A DNA stretch of 64,000 nt from a bacterium (GTDB taxonomy: Bacteria; Vulcanimicrobiota; Xenobia; Xenobiales; JADMJV01): the NCBI GenBank assembly GCA_018266105.1, contig JAFEBA010000076.1, positions 62,265 through 126,264 of the forward strand, given 5' to 3'. This document shows positions 1-8,558 of this stretch, in pieces. Each line of letters opens with the position of its first letter. Position 1 is the first letter of the stretch. Both the position numbers and the translations under genes were made by a program. Under the pieces are notes generated by a model. The model saw nothing but the letters and a program-made list of their open reading frames with translations, ran no database searches and had not been told where the DNA came from.

Positions 1-2
1 TC

Positions 3-332
3 AGCCAGATGACCCTGGCTGAAGTTACCCGGCTCCGCAATAAAGACGGCCGCTCTCAGATCTTGCCTCTCTCGACCATGCTGGCTGAACTGAAAAAGCA
101 CAATATCGCGGGCGACCTGGAAGCCAAGAACGACCCGCGCTTTGCCACCGACCACATGATGGGCCAGATCGCTGACATGGTTCGCAAAGCCGGCATCCAG
201 GCCAATCTCAAAACCATTAATTACGGCCCCCAATCCATGGCGGTGATCAAACAGGCTCAGAAGCAAGGATTCTGGACGCGCACCGCCCACGGAAACGGTC
301 ATGATCGCCAGGTTTTCGGCTACGGGGGCTGA
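3..332 (+). CDS. Unknown protein, C-terminal part (cut by the window edge)
   Basis: The frame is open from the first bases, so the true start probably lies outside the window; the first internal ATG is at position 9. The visible 110 or so residues are basic and hydrophilic, with no signal peptide, membrane segment or cysteine motif. The C-terminus is rich in glycine, histidine and arginine. I do not recognise the family. It is followed after about 60 bases by an MreB-like gene on the same strand. Confidence 0.55.
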   Translation, partial: SQMTLAEVTRLRNKDGRSQILPLSTMLAELKKHNIAGDLEAKNDPRFATDHMMGQIADMVRKAGIQANLKTINYGPQSMAVIKQAQKQGFWTRTAHGNGHDRQVFGYGG

Positions 333-352
333 TGCGGATCTCACCTTTGTCA

Positions 353-371
353 TCAGGCAGGGACTGCCTGA
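353..371 (+). other. Stem-loop between the unknown gene and the MreB-like gene
   Basis: An 8-bp perfect stem (TCAGGCAG / CTGCCTGA) closes a 3-base loop. A smaller 5-bp stem (371-375 with 384-388) follows directly. No T-run follows, so this is not a classical intrinsic terminator. It could be a processing or RNA-stability element. Confidence 0.35.
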
Positions 372-393
372 GCGCTTGAGAACGCGCTAAGGC

Positions 394-1347
394 GTGTTGG
401 CTTTGGAATTGGGTAGCAGTTGGCTGAGAGGGGCGCGTCGGGGAGAGACACCCACGCTGTCGGTGCCCAGCCTGGTGGCACGAGATGCCAATAGCCTTAA
501 GGAGATCGCCTTGGGCGAGGAGGCAGCCCAGTTCCGCAGCGGCTCACCGGCCGCTCTGCAGCTGATCGCACCGGTTCGTGCTGGCCGCATCCTGGACTGG
601 GCCGGGGCTCGCAGCCTGCTTAAGTTGGCCCTCACGCGATTGCACAAGAAGCGCTCGAAGCCCCGCGTAGCGATGGTGGTGCCGGCTCAACTGAGTCTGG
701 TTCAGCGACGCGCCTGGAAACAATTGGCCAGCGAAGCCGGGGCGGGCCAGGTCGAACTGGTGGAAGCGCCGCTGTGCGCGGCTGCTGGTTGTGGCTGCGA
801 TGTCACGCGACCGCTGGGACGGCTGGTCATGGACTGGGGCGGAGGCAGCCTCAGCCTGGGACTGGTGGCGGGCAAGCAGATGCTGGCTGGCGAATGTCTG
901 GAACTGGGCGGGCTGGACATCGACGCCGCCCTTGTGCGCTGGGTGCGCCAGCAGTTTGGCATTCTGGTGTCGCCGGCCCAGGCCGAGGACATCAAGATCT
1001 CGATGCTGACCGCCCTGGCCAGAGCCCAGACCCCGCGCCACATGGAGATCACCGGTTTTGGAGCCATCGACGGCCTGCCCCAGACCCAAGAGATCACCGA
1101 GGAAAACGTTCAGACCGCGCTTGAACCCTTTCTGATTCGCCTGAGAGAAGCGGTGCTGCGTATTCTGGGTCAGGCCAGCCCTGAGGTCAGCGGGGACCTG
1201 CTGGAAGAAGGGATCTGGTTCTGCGGCGGCAGTTCCCAACTGCAGGGAGTGGCGGAATTCCTGGAGCAGGTGACCGGTCTGCGGGTGTTGCCGGTTACCT
1301 CTCCCGAGCAAGCCGCCATCCGCGGATTGTGCGAATGGATCCGCTGA
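394..1347 (+). CDS. MreB-like actin-family ATPase (divergent paralogue)
   Basis: This 317-residue protein has the layout of the MreB/Mbl rod-shape family, cytoskeletal ATPases that guide wall synthesis under the inner membrane. The phosphate-2 motif is clear (MDWGGGSLSLGLV, about residues 147-159), followed by the LGGLDIDAALVRWVR segment. Near the C-terminus is the adenosine-binding motif (FCGGSSQLQG). The phosphate-1 motif is eroded: LELGSSWLR stands where MreB has a DLGTANT-type sequence, and the protein is slightly short, so it is a paralogue rather than canonical MreB. The start is GTG with TTG directly after. The 3' end overlaps the following glycosyltransferase, implying coupling. Confidence 0.75.
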   Translation: MLALELGSSWLRGARRGETPTLSVPSLVARDANSLKEIALGEEAAQFRSGSPAALQLIAPVRAGRILDWAGARSLLKLALTRLHKKRSKPRVAMVVPAQLSLVQRRAWKQLASEAGAGQVELVEAPLCAAAGCGCDVTRPLGRLVMDWGGGSLSLGLVAGKQMLAGECLELGGLDIDAALVRWVRQQFGILVSPAQAEDIKISMLTALARAQTPRHMEITGFGAIDGLPQTQEITEENVQTALEPFLIRLREAVLRILGQASPEVSGDLLEEGIWFCGGSSQLQGVAEFLEQVTGLRVLPVTSPEQAAIRGLCEWIR

Positions 1348-2393
1348 ACGTCCTTTTCGTATGCCAGACTTACCCACCCGAAGCGGGTGGACTGGCCCGA
1401 GCCGGCGCTCGCATTTCCCGGGCTGTTGAGCCGCATTGCCGAAGTATGCAGAGGTTGGTGCTGGACCCTCAGCTGGCTCCGGCCCAGTCCGTATCCGAAC
1501 CGGGACTGACCCGACTGGGTCCGTTGCCGGACAAGGATGAAACCCTGCAGTTGGTGGAGCAGGCGGTGGCTCACTATCCAGGCCTCGACCTGGTGCACGC
1601 CTTCTATGGCGGTGGGCTGGCGGCAGCAGCTGTAGCCGGTGCCCGGCGGGCGGGGCTGGCCAGCCTGATCAGCCTGCGTGGCAATGACCTGGACCGCGGA
1701 CTCTATCGCAGCCCCTGGCTGCCCTGGCTGATCCAATCGGCCACAGCCATCAGCTGCGTGAGTCGTGAACAAGTACATAAGCTGGACCGATGGTTCGGTC
1801 GCCGGGACTGCCACTACATCCCGAACTCGGTGGACCCAAACCTCTTCTACCCGGAGGAGACAGAGTCCCCAGAAAAGCCTATGGTTCTATTCAGCGGAGA
1901 GATGCGCTGGAAGAAAGGTCTGCCGCTGGTGTTGGAGCTGGCCGATCAGGTCGAGGGGCGCTTCGAGATCGTGCTGGCCGGAGGGGCCCGCGGTCCGGAA
2001 AAACGTATCTTGCGCCAACAAGCACCTCAAGTGCGCCTGCTGGACTATACTCAGGATCCGGACGAGCTGCGCCGACTCTATAACCAGGCCGCTCTGGTCT
2101 GGCTTCCCGCCTTCTGGGAGGGCATGCCCAACGCCGTGCTTGAGGCCATGGCCTGTGCGCGACCGGTGCTGGCCCACAAGGTCGGGGGCGTAGCTGAACT
2201 GCTCGATGAAGAAAGGGGCTGGCCGCTTTCACTTCACGACACTCACCTGCAGCTGGATAGGGTGTTGGAAATTTTGAAAAATCCGGGACAGCGCGGCCTG
2301 CAGGCCCGCCAATACGTACTGGAACATCATCGGCCCGAGCAAGAGACGGCCGCTTATCTTGAGCTCTATCAAACTTGCCTGAAGAAGGCCTGA
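1335..2393 (+). CDS. Glycosyltransferase, GT4 family (GT-B fold)
   Basis: The protein has about 352 residues. The N-terminal half begins with a Rossmann-type strand (LNVLFVCQTYPPEAGG) and contains the LVHAFYGG segment. The C-terminal half carries the typical GT4 elements: FSGEMRWKKGLPLVLELAD, LPAFWEGMPNAVLEAMACARPVLAHKVGG (the EGxPNAxLEAMA donor-binding region) and an E-rich helix. It would transfer a sugar from an activated donor to a lipid, glycan or protein acceptor; the acceptor cannot be read from the sequence. Start may be ATG 1335 or GTG 1329; both overlap the MreB-like gene. Confidence 0.85.
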   Translation: MDPLNVLFVCQTYPPEAGGLARAGARISRAVEPHCRSMQRLVLDPQLAPAQSVSEPGLTRLGPLPDKDETLQLVEQAVAHYPGLDLVHAFYGGGLAAAAVAGARRAGLASLISLRGNDLDRGLYRSPWLPWLIQSATAISCVSREQVHKLDRWFGRRDCHYIPNSVDPNLFYPEETESPEKPMVLFSGEMRWKKGLPLVLELADQVEGRFEIVLAGGARGPEKRILRQQAPQVRLLDYTQDPDELRRLYNQAALVWLPAFWEGMPNAVLEAMACARPVLAHKVGGVAELLDEERGWPLSLHDTHLQLDRVLEILKNPGQRGLQARQYVLEHHRPEQETAAYLELYQTCLKKA

Positions 2394-2433
2394 TTCAGCT
2401 TTTTTTCGGTTGCACGCATTAGATTTTCCGCGT

Positions 2434-2462
2434 CGGCCCGTCAACAAATAGACAACGGGCCG
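2434..2462 (+). other. Stem-loop in the gap before the unknown gene
   Basis: CGGCCCGT (2434-2441) pairs perfectly with ACGGGCCG (2455-2462) across a 13-base loop. It lies between the end of the glycosyltransferase and the next ribosome-binding site. There is no following T-run. It may be a transcript-end or leader structure. Confidence 0.4.
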
Positions 2463-2491
2463 CCGCACCCGCACAGAAGGACACACCTACA

Positions 2492-3028
2492 ATGATTCAG
2501 ATTCATTCCGGCCTCAAGGCCACCATGACCCAGTTTCTCAGGTCAGGCAGCCTGGGCGAGGGCGCCAAGGCCGACAAGCCTTTCCTGGGCGAATTCGGAA
2601 CTTTGATGCTGGCGACCCAATCGGTCCAGCCGCTTTTCCAAGCGGACCAGGTAGACGGCGTAGATATCGCACCCGCACCCAACCAGGTTGAGATCAACCC
2701 CAGCGCCCTCAAAAATGACCCCAACTTTTCTGGCTACTCCGACTGCAGCCGGGTCCGTTGCGAGTTCGAAGGACCCAAGGAAGATCCAGACCAGGTCACC
2801 ATTCATTCACAAACCAAGGACGGTGAACAGTTGGTGATGGTCAACTACAATGGCAAGCCCGATGGTTCGGCCGTCATCCGCTATGTCTCGGCTGATGCCC
2901 GCGACAACGAAGTGGGCTGGTATCTTCAGGGCCACGAGTTGACGCTCAAGCCTGGCGACAGCCCCTTCGATGCTCAGTGCAAGACGGAAGTGCTGATCAT
3001 CAACCCCAGGCCCAGTCTGGCCAGCTGA
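2492..3028 (+). CDS. Unknown 178-residue protein
   Basis: The start follows an AGAAGGA ribosome-binding sequence at good spacing. The protein is acidic and hydrophilic, with no clear signal peptide or membrane helix. It contains three cysteines, a CSRVRCEFEGPKEDPD segment in the middle and a predicted beta-rich second half ending in TEVLIINPRP. I do not recognise a family. It stands alone between two glycosyltransferase genes and ends 10 bases from the convergent downstream gene. Confidence 0.7.
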   Translation: MIQIHSGLKATMTQFLRSGSLGEGAKADKPFLGEFGTLMLATQSVQPLFQADQVDGVDIAPAPNQVEINPSALKNDPNFSGYSDCSRVRCEFEGPKEDPDQVTIHSQTKDGEQLVMVNYNGKPDGSAVIRYVSADARDNEVGWYLQGHELTLKPGDSPFDAQCKTEVLIINPRPSLAS

Positions 3029-3038
3029 CAGGCCCCCT

Positions 3039-4190
3039 TCAGCGCGGCCGCAAACGATTCACGATCTGGGCCAGGCGAGCATCGAAAGCCTCGCGGTGAA
3101 AACTCTGGCGGGCTCGCTCTTGAGCCGCCTGGCCCAGCCGAGCCCTCAGCTCAGGATCTTGAGCCAATCGCAGCAGGCCCTGAGCCAGCGCCCAGGGGGA
3201 ATTTGGGCGCACCAGCCAGGCGGAAACATCGTGTTCCACCAATTCTTGAACAACCGGCAGGCGAGTAGAAAGGATCGGGAGCCCGGCCGCCATGAATTCG
3301 ATGATCTTGATCGGGCAGCAGCCCTGCACGGTATTGCGGGCGTCGGTGGGTAGCGGAGCCACAGCCACATGCGCGGTCATCAGGTGGGCACGCAATTGCT
3401 CGGCCGCGAAAGGGCCTAGAAACTCTAACGAAGAGCGCACCCTGAGCTGCTGAGCAAGTTGACGTAAGGGCCGGGTCCAACGGCCTTTACGCGTGCCCAC
3501 CAGGGATAGTTTGACGGGGAGGCGGTTCTTAAGATGCAAAAGGGCCTCCAGCAGTTGCTCCAAACCCTGCCACGGGGCCAGCGTACCGGTATAGATCACC
3601 TGGAAGGGCTCCACCCGAACGCCCCCCGACGCAAGAAAGGCGGACTCGGGTGCACTGTTCGGCACCACCACCACCTTTTGGGCGGCCGCCCCCCGCGTGG
3701 CCAGAAAGCGCTGTCCCGTCTGGCTTACGGTCAGAACGACTTGAGCTTTTTGCAGCAACACCTGCTCTTCCCAGGCCAGTCTGCCCAGGAATTCCGGATG
3801 CTCGTACAGCTTGGGGAAGTGATGTGGCAGCTCCATGGAGGGAAAGCCATGGGCCTCGAAGACCAGGGGACCGGGAAATTCACGCGCGGCCCAGCCTTCC
3901 CAAGGGGAACGAAACCAGAACACGTCCCACTTCTCCTGAAGTTGGGCCTCCACTCCACGGCGAAAGCGCATGGCTCGCTCCAGAAAGGGCTCCTCGCCCG
4001 ACCCGACCTCCACCAGGTGATGATCAACGCCCGCCAGGGTCTCCTGAAAACCCTCGGGCTTAACCACCCTCGGCGTGACCAGGCGCAGCTCGGCTCCGGC
4101 TTTGACCAGGGCGCGCACGGTGGCCTCGATGCGCACCCCCGCTCCTTTGGGAAAGGGGACGGGGTCATTGGCACAGTAAAGAATACGCAT
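3039..4190 (-). CDS. Glycosyltransferase, GT4 family (GT-B fold)
   Basis: The 383-residue protein starts with a clean N-terminal strand (MRILYCANDPVPFPKGAG), so the ATG at 4190 is convincing. The N-terminal domain contains the VFWFRSPWEGW and VFEAHGFPSMELP segments. The C-terminal donor domain shows VVVPNSAPE, VIYTGTLAPWQGLEQLLEA and PIKIIEFMAAGLPILSTRLP, where the GT4 glutamate lies in the KIIEFMAAG element. It likely decorates an envelope glycan; the substrate is unknown. Its start is only 2 bases from the start of the divergent radical SAM gene, so their promoters must lie inside each other's coding sequence. Confidence 0.85.
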   Translation of the reverse strand: MRILYCANDPVPFPKGAGVRIEATVRALVKAGAELRLVTPRVVKPEGFQETLAGVDHHLVEVGSGEEPFLERAMRFRRGVEAQLQEKWDVFWFRSPWEGWAAREFPGPLVFEAHGFPSMELPHHFPKLYEHPEFLGRLAWEEQVLLQKAQVVLTVSQTGQRFLATRGAAAQKVVVVPNSAPESAFLASGGVRVEPFQVIYTGTLAPWQGLEQLLEALLHLKNRLPVKLSLVGTRKGRWTRPLRQLAQQLRVRSSLEFLGPFAAEQLRAHLMTAHVAVAPLPTDARNTVQGCCPIKIIEFMAAGLPILSTRLPVVQELVEHDVSAWLVRPNSPWALAQGLLRLAQDPELRARLGQAAQERARQSFHREAFDARLAQIVNRLRPR

Positions 4191-4192
4191 CG

Positions 4193-5293
4193 GTGTATAA
4201 TATCCCTCAGTTCGTCAGTCAGCCTGAACAGGTGGCTCGGCTCCAGGCCGCGCTCGATTCCGGCCGTTCGCAGTTGCTTTCCTCCGTCAAGATCAAGCTG
4301 ACTTCCTTTTGTAATCTGCGCTGTCAGATGTGTGCCTACTGGAAGACCAAATCCGAACAGTCGCTCAGCACCGATCAGTGGTTTGATGTATTGGCCCAAC
4401 TGGCCGATATGGGCTGCCGCAAAGTGCATTTCTCCGGAGGCGAGGTCTTCTTGCGCCGGGATTTTCTGGATCTAGTAGAGCACGGCACGGCCCTGAAGCT
4501 GAAAATCAATATGACCACCAATGGGACGCTGCTGACCGACGAACGTTTACGTCGCCTGATTCGGGCCCGCCCCAACAGTATTTCACTCAGCCTGGACGGA
4601 CCAAAAGCCGAAATTCATGACGAAATCCGCGGTCTGCCCGGTAGCTTTAAGCGCACCACTCGCACCCTACGCAAGTTGAAGCAGCTCGGGGAACGCCTTG
4701 GTCATCGACCCAAGGTACGAATCAACTCAGTTCTGCAGCGCAGCAACTATAAATCCGTGCCCCAATTGGTCAGGCTGGTCTCGGACCTAGGGGCGGTTGA
4801 GCTGCACCCCATGCCGGTGGACGAGAAGGGCGAACGCAAGCATCGCCTTTCCATGACTCAGCTCGAAGCTTACAATCAAGAGATCGCTCCCAAGGTGCTG
4901 GAGGAGCGAAAGAAAGCTGGATTTTCCACCGCGCCCTGGATGATCTACCCCTTCGGACGAACTGCCGAGGAACTGGAGAATTCTCGAAAGGGCAACTACT
5001 CGCTGGGCATTTATGACCAGAAACCCTGTCTCTCACCCTGGATGCATCTGTTTATCGGTTGGGATGGTGAAACCTACCTTTGTTGCATGACGAACCGTCG
5101 GATGGATTCGCTAGGAAACGTGGCTCGCCAGAGCCTGGAGGAGATTTTCAACGGACCCTCCATGCTGGCCGTGCGCCAACGCTTTATCCAGCTCAAGATG
5201 GAAAAGTCTTGCCGACGCTGCGACATGGTCAACACGGAAAACCAGATGCTACACCAGGCGCTCGAGATATTCGGCTCCCTCCCCAACGGCTAG
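4193..5293 (+). CDS. Radical SAM/SPASM-domain protein
   Basis: This 366-residue protein has the radical SAM cluster motif CNLRCQMC (CX3CX2C, about residues 39-46), the GGE motif (FSGGEVFLRRDF) and the TTNGTLL strand that bind SAM and the 4Fe-4S cluster. A C-terminal SPASM-type cysteine set follows (PCLSPW, YLCCM, KSCRRCDM), which holds an auxiliary iron-sulfur cluster. Family members modify peptides or sugars, or mature enzymes; the substrate here is unknown. The predicted start is GTG 4193. GTG 4235 is an alternative that would leave room for a promoter between this gene and the divergent glycosyltransferase. Confidence 0.85.
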   Translation: MYNIPQFVSQPEQVARLQAALDSGRSQLLSSVKIKLTSFCNLRCQMCAYWKTKSEQSLSTDQWFDVLAQLADMGCRKVHFSGGEVFLRRDFLDLVEHGTALKLKINMTTNGTLLTDERLRRLIRARPNSISLSLDGPKAEIHDEIRGLPGSFKRTTRTLRKLKQLGERLGHRPKVRINSVLQRSNYKSVPQLVRLVSDLGAVELHPMPVDEKGERKHRLSMTQLEAYNQEIAPKVLEERKKAGFSTAPWMIYPFGRTAEELENSRKGNYSLGIYDQKPCLSPWMHLFIGWDGETYLCCMTNRRMDSLGNVARQSLEEIFNGPSMLAVRQRFIQLKMEKSCRRCDMVNTENQMLHQALEIFGSLPNG

Positions 5294-5294
5294 C

Positions 5295-5504
5295 CCTCGC
5301 CTGGACAGTGTCGACCTGGACTTCAAGCCGGGCAGGCGGCTCCGCCACACCACCGTGGAATTGCGAGCTGTGAGCTGTGGGACAGAAGTCCACATCACCC
5401 AGGCGGGCATTCCCGCTCAAATCCCCGTCGAGCATTGCAATCTGGGATGGCAAGAATCACTGCAATACCTGGCCCAGATGGTGGAGCCGGAAATCCCCGG
5501 CTGA
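5295..5504 (+). pseudogene. Remnant of an AHSA1/SRPBCC-domain gene (C-terminal half only)
   Basis: Directly behind the radical SAM stop, in another frame, the sequence reads as about 67 residues ending at TGA 5502-5504. The reading contains FKPGRRLRHTTVELR, GTEVHITQAGIP and GWQESLQYLAQMVE. These match the last strands and long C-terminal helix of AHSA1/SRPBCC lipid- or ligand-binding domains (usual length about 140 residues). There is no ATG in frame and the N-terminal half is absent, so I read it as a truncated gene. An alternative is a short gene started from CTG 5301. Confidence 0.5.
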
Positions 5505-5520
5505 TCCGCGAAGCGGCTCG

Positions 5521-5826
5521 CTAGCCGAGTGGCCGTTCAAACTCCAGGCCGCCTTCCCACTCATCTCCTTCACGCATGCGGCTCCAGCGCACAAGCCCGC
5601 GCTGAATGCCGTGAACGCACTCCAGGTCCACCCAGCCCGGAGGGCTGCTGATCCCCTGCAACCTGATCCTGGCCCCGCGGGAACTGAGGTCTTCCAACTG
5701 ACCCCGCTTGAGCTCCACTCCCACCAGGGCCCGCACCGGAATGCGCACAAGCTGGCGAGGAGCCGCTCGCTTCTCGTGACCCGGGCGGCCGAAAAGACGC
5801 TTCCATATATCCATCATAATGGCCAT
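5521..5826 (-). CDS. PilZ-domain protein, probable c-di-GMP binding
   Basis: The ATG at 5826 gives about 101 residues, the usual size of a single PilZ domain. A longer frame from TTG 5907 would overlap the kinase stop but adds a non-conserved N-terminus. The PilZ signature is visible: an RxxxR-type basic motif (RQLVR within KRAAPRQLVRIPV) followed by the DLSSRGARI element, matching the (D/N)xSxxG motif that grips c-di-GMP. It lies 78 bases downstream of the membrane kinase on the same strand, so c-di-GMP sensing and phosphorylation may be linked. Confidence 0.75.
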   Translation of the reverse strand: MAIMMDIWKRLFGRPGHEKRAAPRQLVRIPVRALVGVELKRGQLEDLSSRGARIRLQGISSPPGWVDLECVHGIQRGLVRWSRMREGDEWEGGLEFERPLG

Positions 5827-5903
5827 CTTAATGACCAACCTTGAGTACGCTCTGGGGGTTTCCTGAAGACTTTGCCTGCCCTGACCGGCGGAGCCTGGTG
5901 AGC

Positions 5904-8450
5904 TCAACGCATGCGGTAGGGCCTCAGCCGATCCCAGATCTGGAGGGGATCGCCATTCACGCGGGTCTTCCGAACAAACCGGCCGTGCTCATCGATATAG
6001 CCGAAGTCATTTCGGATACGCACCAGGGCCAGACCCTGCGCGAACGGGCTGGCAGCATCGTACTCAGGAGCGATGAGCTGATGGCCTTGGGCATCCGCAT
6101 AGCCATACTTGTCGCCCTGCTGAATCGGGGTCAGAGTCGATTCGACTTCATCCGCTTCCAAGGGACGGTTAACGCGGTTGGGCGGTTCCACCCAGTCACC
6201 GTCCTTGCCAATCAGGCCCCATTCTCGGCCGTCCGAGCTGGCCCAGGCTTGGCCATGGCGAAAGTCATCCACCAGCCGAAACTTTGGAGGGATGGCCATC
6301 TGGCCTTGAGCATCCAGATAGCCCCAGCCCTCCTCCTTAAGCACCGCCGCAAGTCCATCCCCGGAGAAATCGCGGGCGTCCAGAAACTGCGGCTCGACCA
6401 ACCACTTACCGTTGCGCCGCACATAGCCCCACCTGCCGGACTCCTTTACGGCCGCGGCGGGCGCGCCTTCTCCAAAAAAGGAAGCGGCTTCGAAGCGATT
6501 TTCAATGGCCAGCCAACCGCTTCGGTTGATGTAGCCAAACCGACCCTTCCAATCAATCATAGGGAAGCGGTGAGCATCTCTGGAGGGAAGAGCGGCCCCG
6601 AAGAACAGAGCGAAAAGCTCCGCACCAGCCAGGACAGCAAATAGAGCTGGCCGGTAAACCCCCACCGTAAGCTTGACCAGGGCCGGAGACGGTCCGAAAA
6701 TGGCCCGAAACGAAGACGGCCAGTCGGGTAACTGTCGCAGGAAGTGGGAGCGATAGAGCGAGCCGGTCAGGTCAGCTAAAAAGATCAAACTCCAGCAGCC
6801 CACCACAGCCGCCAGGGGCCAAAGGCTGTGCACCAACCAGTAGAGGCCCAGGCAAGCGGCCGCAGAGGCCGCCAACAAAAGGAAATGACCCTGATACAGT
6901 GCTCCGCCCTGGAGCACGTAGGAGCCGGTATCCAGGGCGGTGGGATAGTGTTGGCGCGAGGCCAGACTGGCCCAAGCCCAGGGCCAGCAAATTCCCTGAC
7001 GCACCAGCAATCCCAAACAGATCACACTCCAGGCCAGACCTGCCAGCACATAGGCAACGTCAACTCCCTGTCCCGAGGCCATGGTGGCCAACATCCATCC
7101 GAACGGAAGTAAGGGAATGAGAGGTAGACCTACCATCAGGCCCAGCAGACCCCAGACCCTCAGACCGGCCCGCAAGTGACTGAGACCATCTCCCCAATCA
7201 GGCAGGTAGGGTCGATTGCTAACCACTCGCCGAGCCACCACGGCCTGCATATAGCCCATCCAGAGCGTCACCAGCACTCCCGTCTGCAAAAGCAGAACCC
7301 AGCCCCAGCCTGACACAACCTTGGACTCAAAAGTCAGACAGGCTTGCAGCATCCCAAAGAGGGCCAACCCCGCCATAGCTGCGCCCCTGTTGCTGAGCAT
7401 TAGTTGAGCCGCTTCGCGCATAGCCGGACCGATTTCTAGAGAATCGGGATCCAGGCAATGTCCGCACTGGCCGCATTTGCCTTGATCTGAGCGTACCGGC
7501 GCCTGGCAGAGAGGGCAGGGCTCCAGAGAGACCCCTGCGCTTCTGGCCGTTCCCGCCTGGGCCGCGCGCAGTAGCTTCTTAAAGGCAGCCCAACCTGTGG
7601 CGGGTGCCGTCTCGGCCGCGATCTTGTCCAGTTCGGCCTGGCTGGGTTGCTGATGTTTCCGCTCCCGCCAATCCAGGAGAGCCTGACGCATCTCGCGGGC
7701 GGAACCCGCACGCTCGCCCAGTTCCATCCTGGTGGCCCGATCCACAACGACAGCCAGGCGCGGGTCCAGACTGGGCAGAAGTTCCCGAATGGGCGGGACC
7801 AGCAGGAAGGAAGGGGCGGTGCCCGTCAGCAGATGGAACATGGTGACGCCCAAGGAGTAGAGATCGGAGCGAGGTTCGGCGTGTCCGCGCAATTGCTCCA
7901 GCGCCGAATATCCCAGCGTGCCGGCCACGGTTTGCGTCTTCTGGTCGGTTAGCGCACGGGCCAGGCCGAAATCAACCAGCATGGTTTTACCGCCGGCGGT
8001 TTCGCGAATCAGATTGGCCGGCTTGATATCGCAGTGGATCACAGGGGGAGACAGCTCGTGTAAATAAACCAGGATGTCGAGAATCTCCAGAGTGGCCTGC
8101 ACCACCCGTTCAACCCCAAGGGGTTTCCCAGTCTGACGCAGAGCCTCGTTGAGTTCTTGCTCCAAGTTCTCGCCTTCGATGAAATCCATCACAATGTAGG
8201 CGGTGCTATTTTCCAGGAAGTAGTCTCGGACGCGCGGCACGCCGGGGTGCTGCAAATGGCTCAACACCACACTTTCGGACTGGAACTTACGCAGAATGAC
8301 CTCTTCGTTGGCGTCACCCTTAAAGGCGTCCAGCATGGCTTTGACGGCACAGGTGGAGTTGCCCAGGCGCAGATCCTTGGCCAGATAGACGGCCCCCATG
8401 CCGCCGCTCTTAATGGCACGCACGATCTCGTAGCGATCGAAAAGAATCAA
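5904..8450 (-). CDS. Membrane Ser/Thr protein kinase with zinc ribbon and WG repeats
   Basis: An 848-residue protein with four parts. Residues 1-260 are a Hanks-type kinase: glycine loop KSGGMGAVYLA, ATP lysine in CAVKAM (K37), catalytic loop HCDIKPANL (HCD in place of the usual HRD, about 139-146) and DFG at 160-162. Residues 312-332 form a zinc ribbon (CPLC...CGQC). Residues 345-620 hold at least six hydrophobic segments. The C-terminal 200 residues are WG (KWG) repeats such as GRFGYINRSGWLAI, GRWGYVRRNGKWLVEP and GWGYLDAQGQMAIPP, predicted to face the other side of the membrane as a sensor. HCD-type loops can still be active because the aspartate is kept. Confidence 0.88.
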   Translation of the reverse strand: MILFDRYEIVRAIKSGGMGAVYLAKDLRLGNSTCAVKAMLDAFKGDANEEVILRKFQSESVVLSHLQHPGVPRVRDYFLENSTAYIVMDFIEGENLEQELNEALRQTGKPLGVERVVQATLEILDILVYLHELSPPVIHCDIKPANLIRETAGGKTMLVDFGLARALTDQKTQTVAGTLGYSALEQLRGHAEPRSDLYSLGVTMFHLLTGTAPSFLLVPPIRELLPSLDPRLAVVVDRATRMELGERAGSAREMRQALLDWRERKHQQPSQAELDKIAAETAPATGWAAFKKLLRAAQAGTARSAGVSLEPCPLCQAPVRSDQGKCGQCGHCLDPDSLEIGPAMREAAQLMLSNRGAAMAGLALFGMLQACLTFESKVVSGWGWVLLLQTGVLVTLWMGYMQAVVARRVVSNRPYLPDWGDGLSHLRAGLRVWGLLGLMVGLPLIPLLPFGWMLATMASGQGVDVAYVLAGLAWSVICLGLLVRQGICWPWAWASLASRQHYPTALDTGSYVLQGGALYQGHFLLLAASAAACLGLYWLVHSLWPLAAVVGCWSLIFLADLTGSLYRSHFLRQLPDWPSSFRAIFGPSPALVKLTVGVYRPALFAVLAGAELFALFFGAALPSRDAHRFPMIDWKGRFGYINRSGWLAIENRFEAASFFGEGAPAAAVKESGRWGYVRRNGKWLVEPQFLDARDFSGDGLAAVLKEEGWGYLDAQGQMAIPPKFRLVDDFRHGQAWASSDGREWGLIGKDGDWVEPPNRVNRPLEADEVESTLTPIQQGDKYGYADAQGHQLIAPEYDAASPFAQGLALVRIRNDFGYIDEHGRFVRKTRVNGDPLQIWDRLRPYRMR

Positions 8451-8558
8451 AACTCAAGCCCCCCTGGAAAAATCGCCGCTCTTGACGGGCCTTTCGCTTC
8501 GTGAAAAACTCGCTCGCTCCCGCAGGATGTGACCTTGGGGAAAGCCGGACCGCTACCT

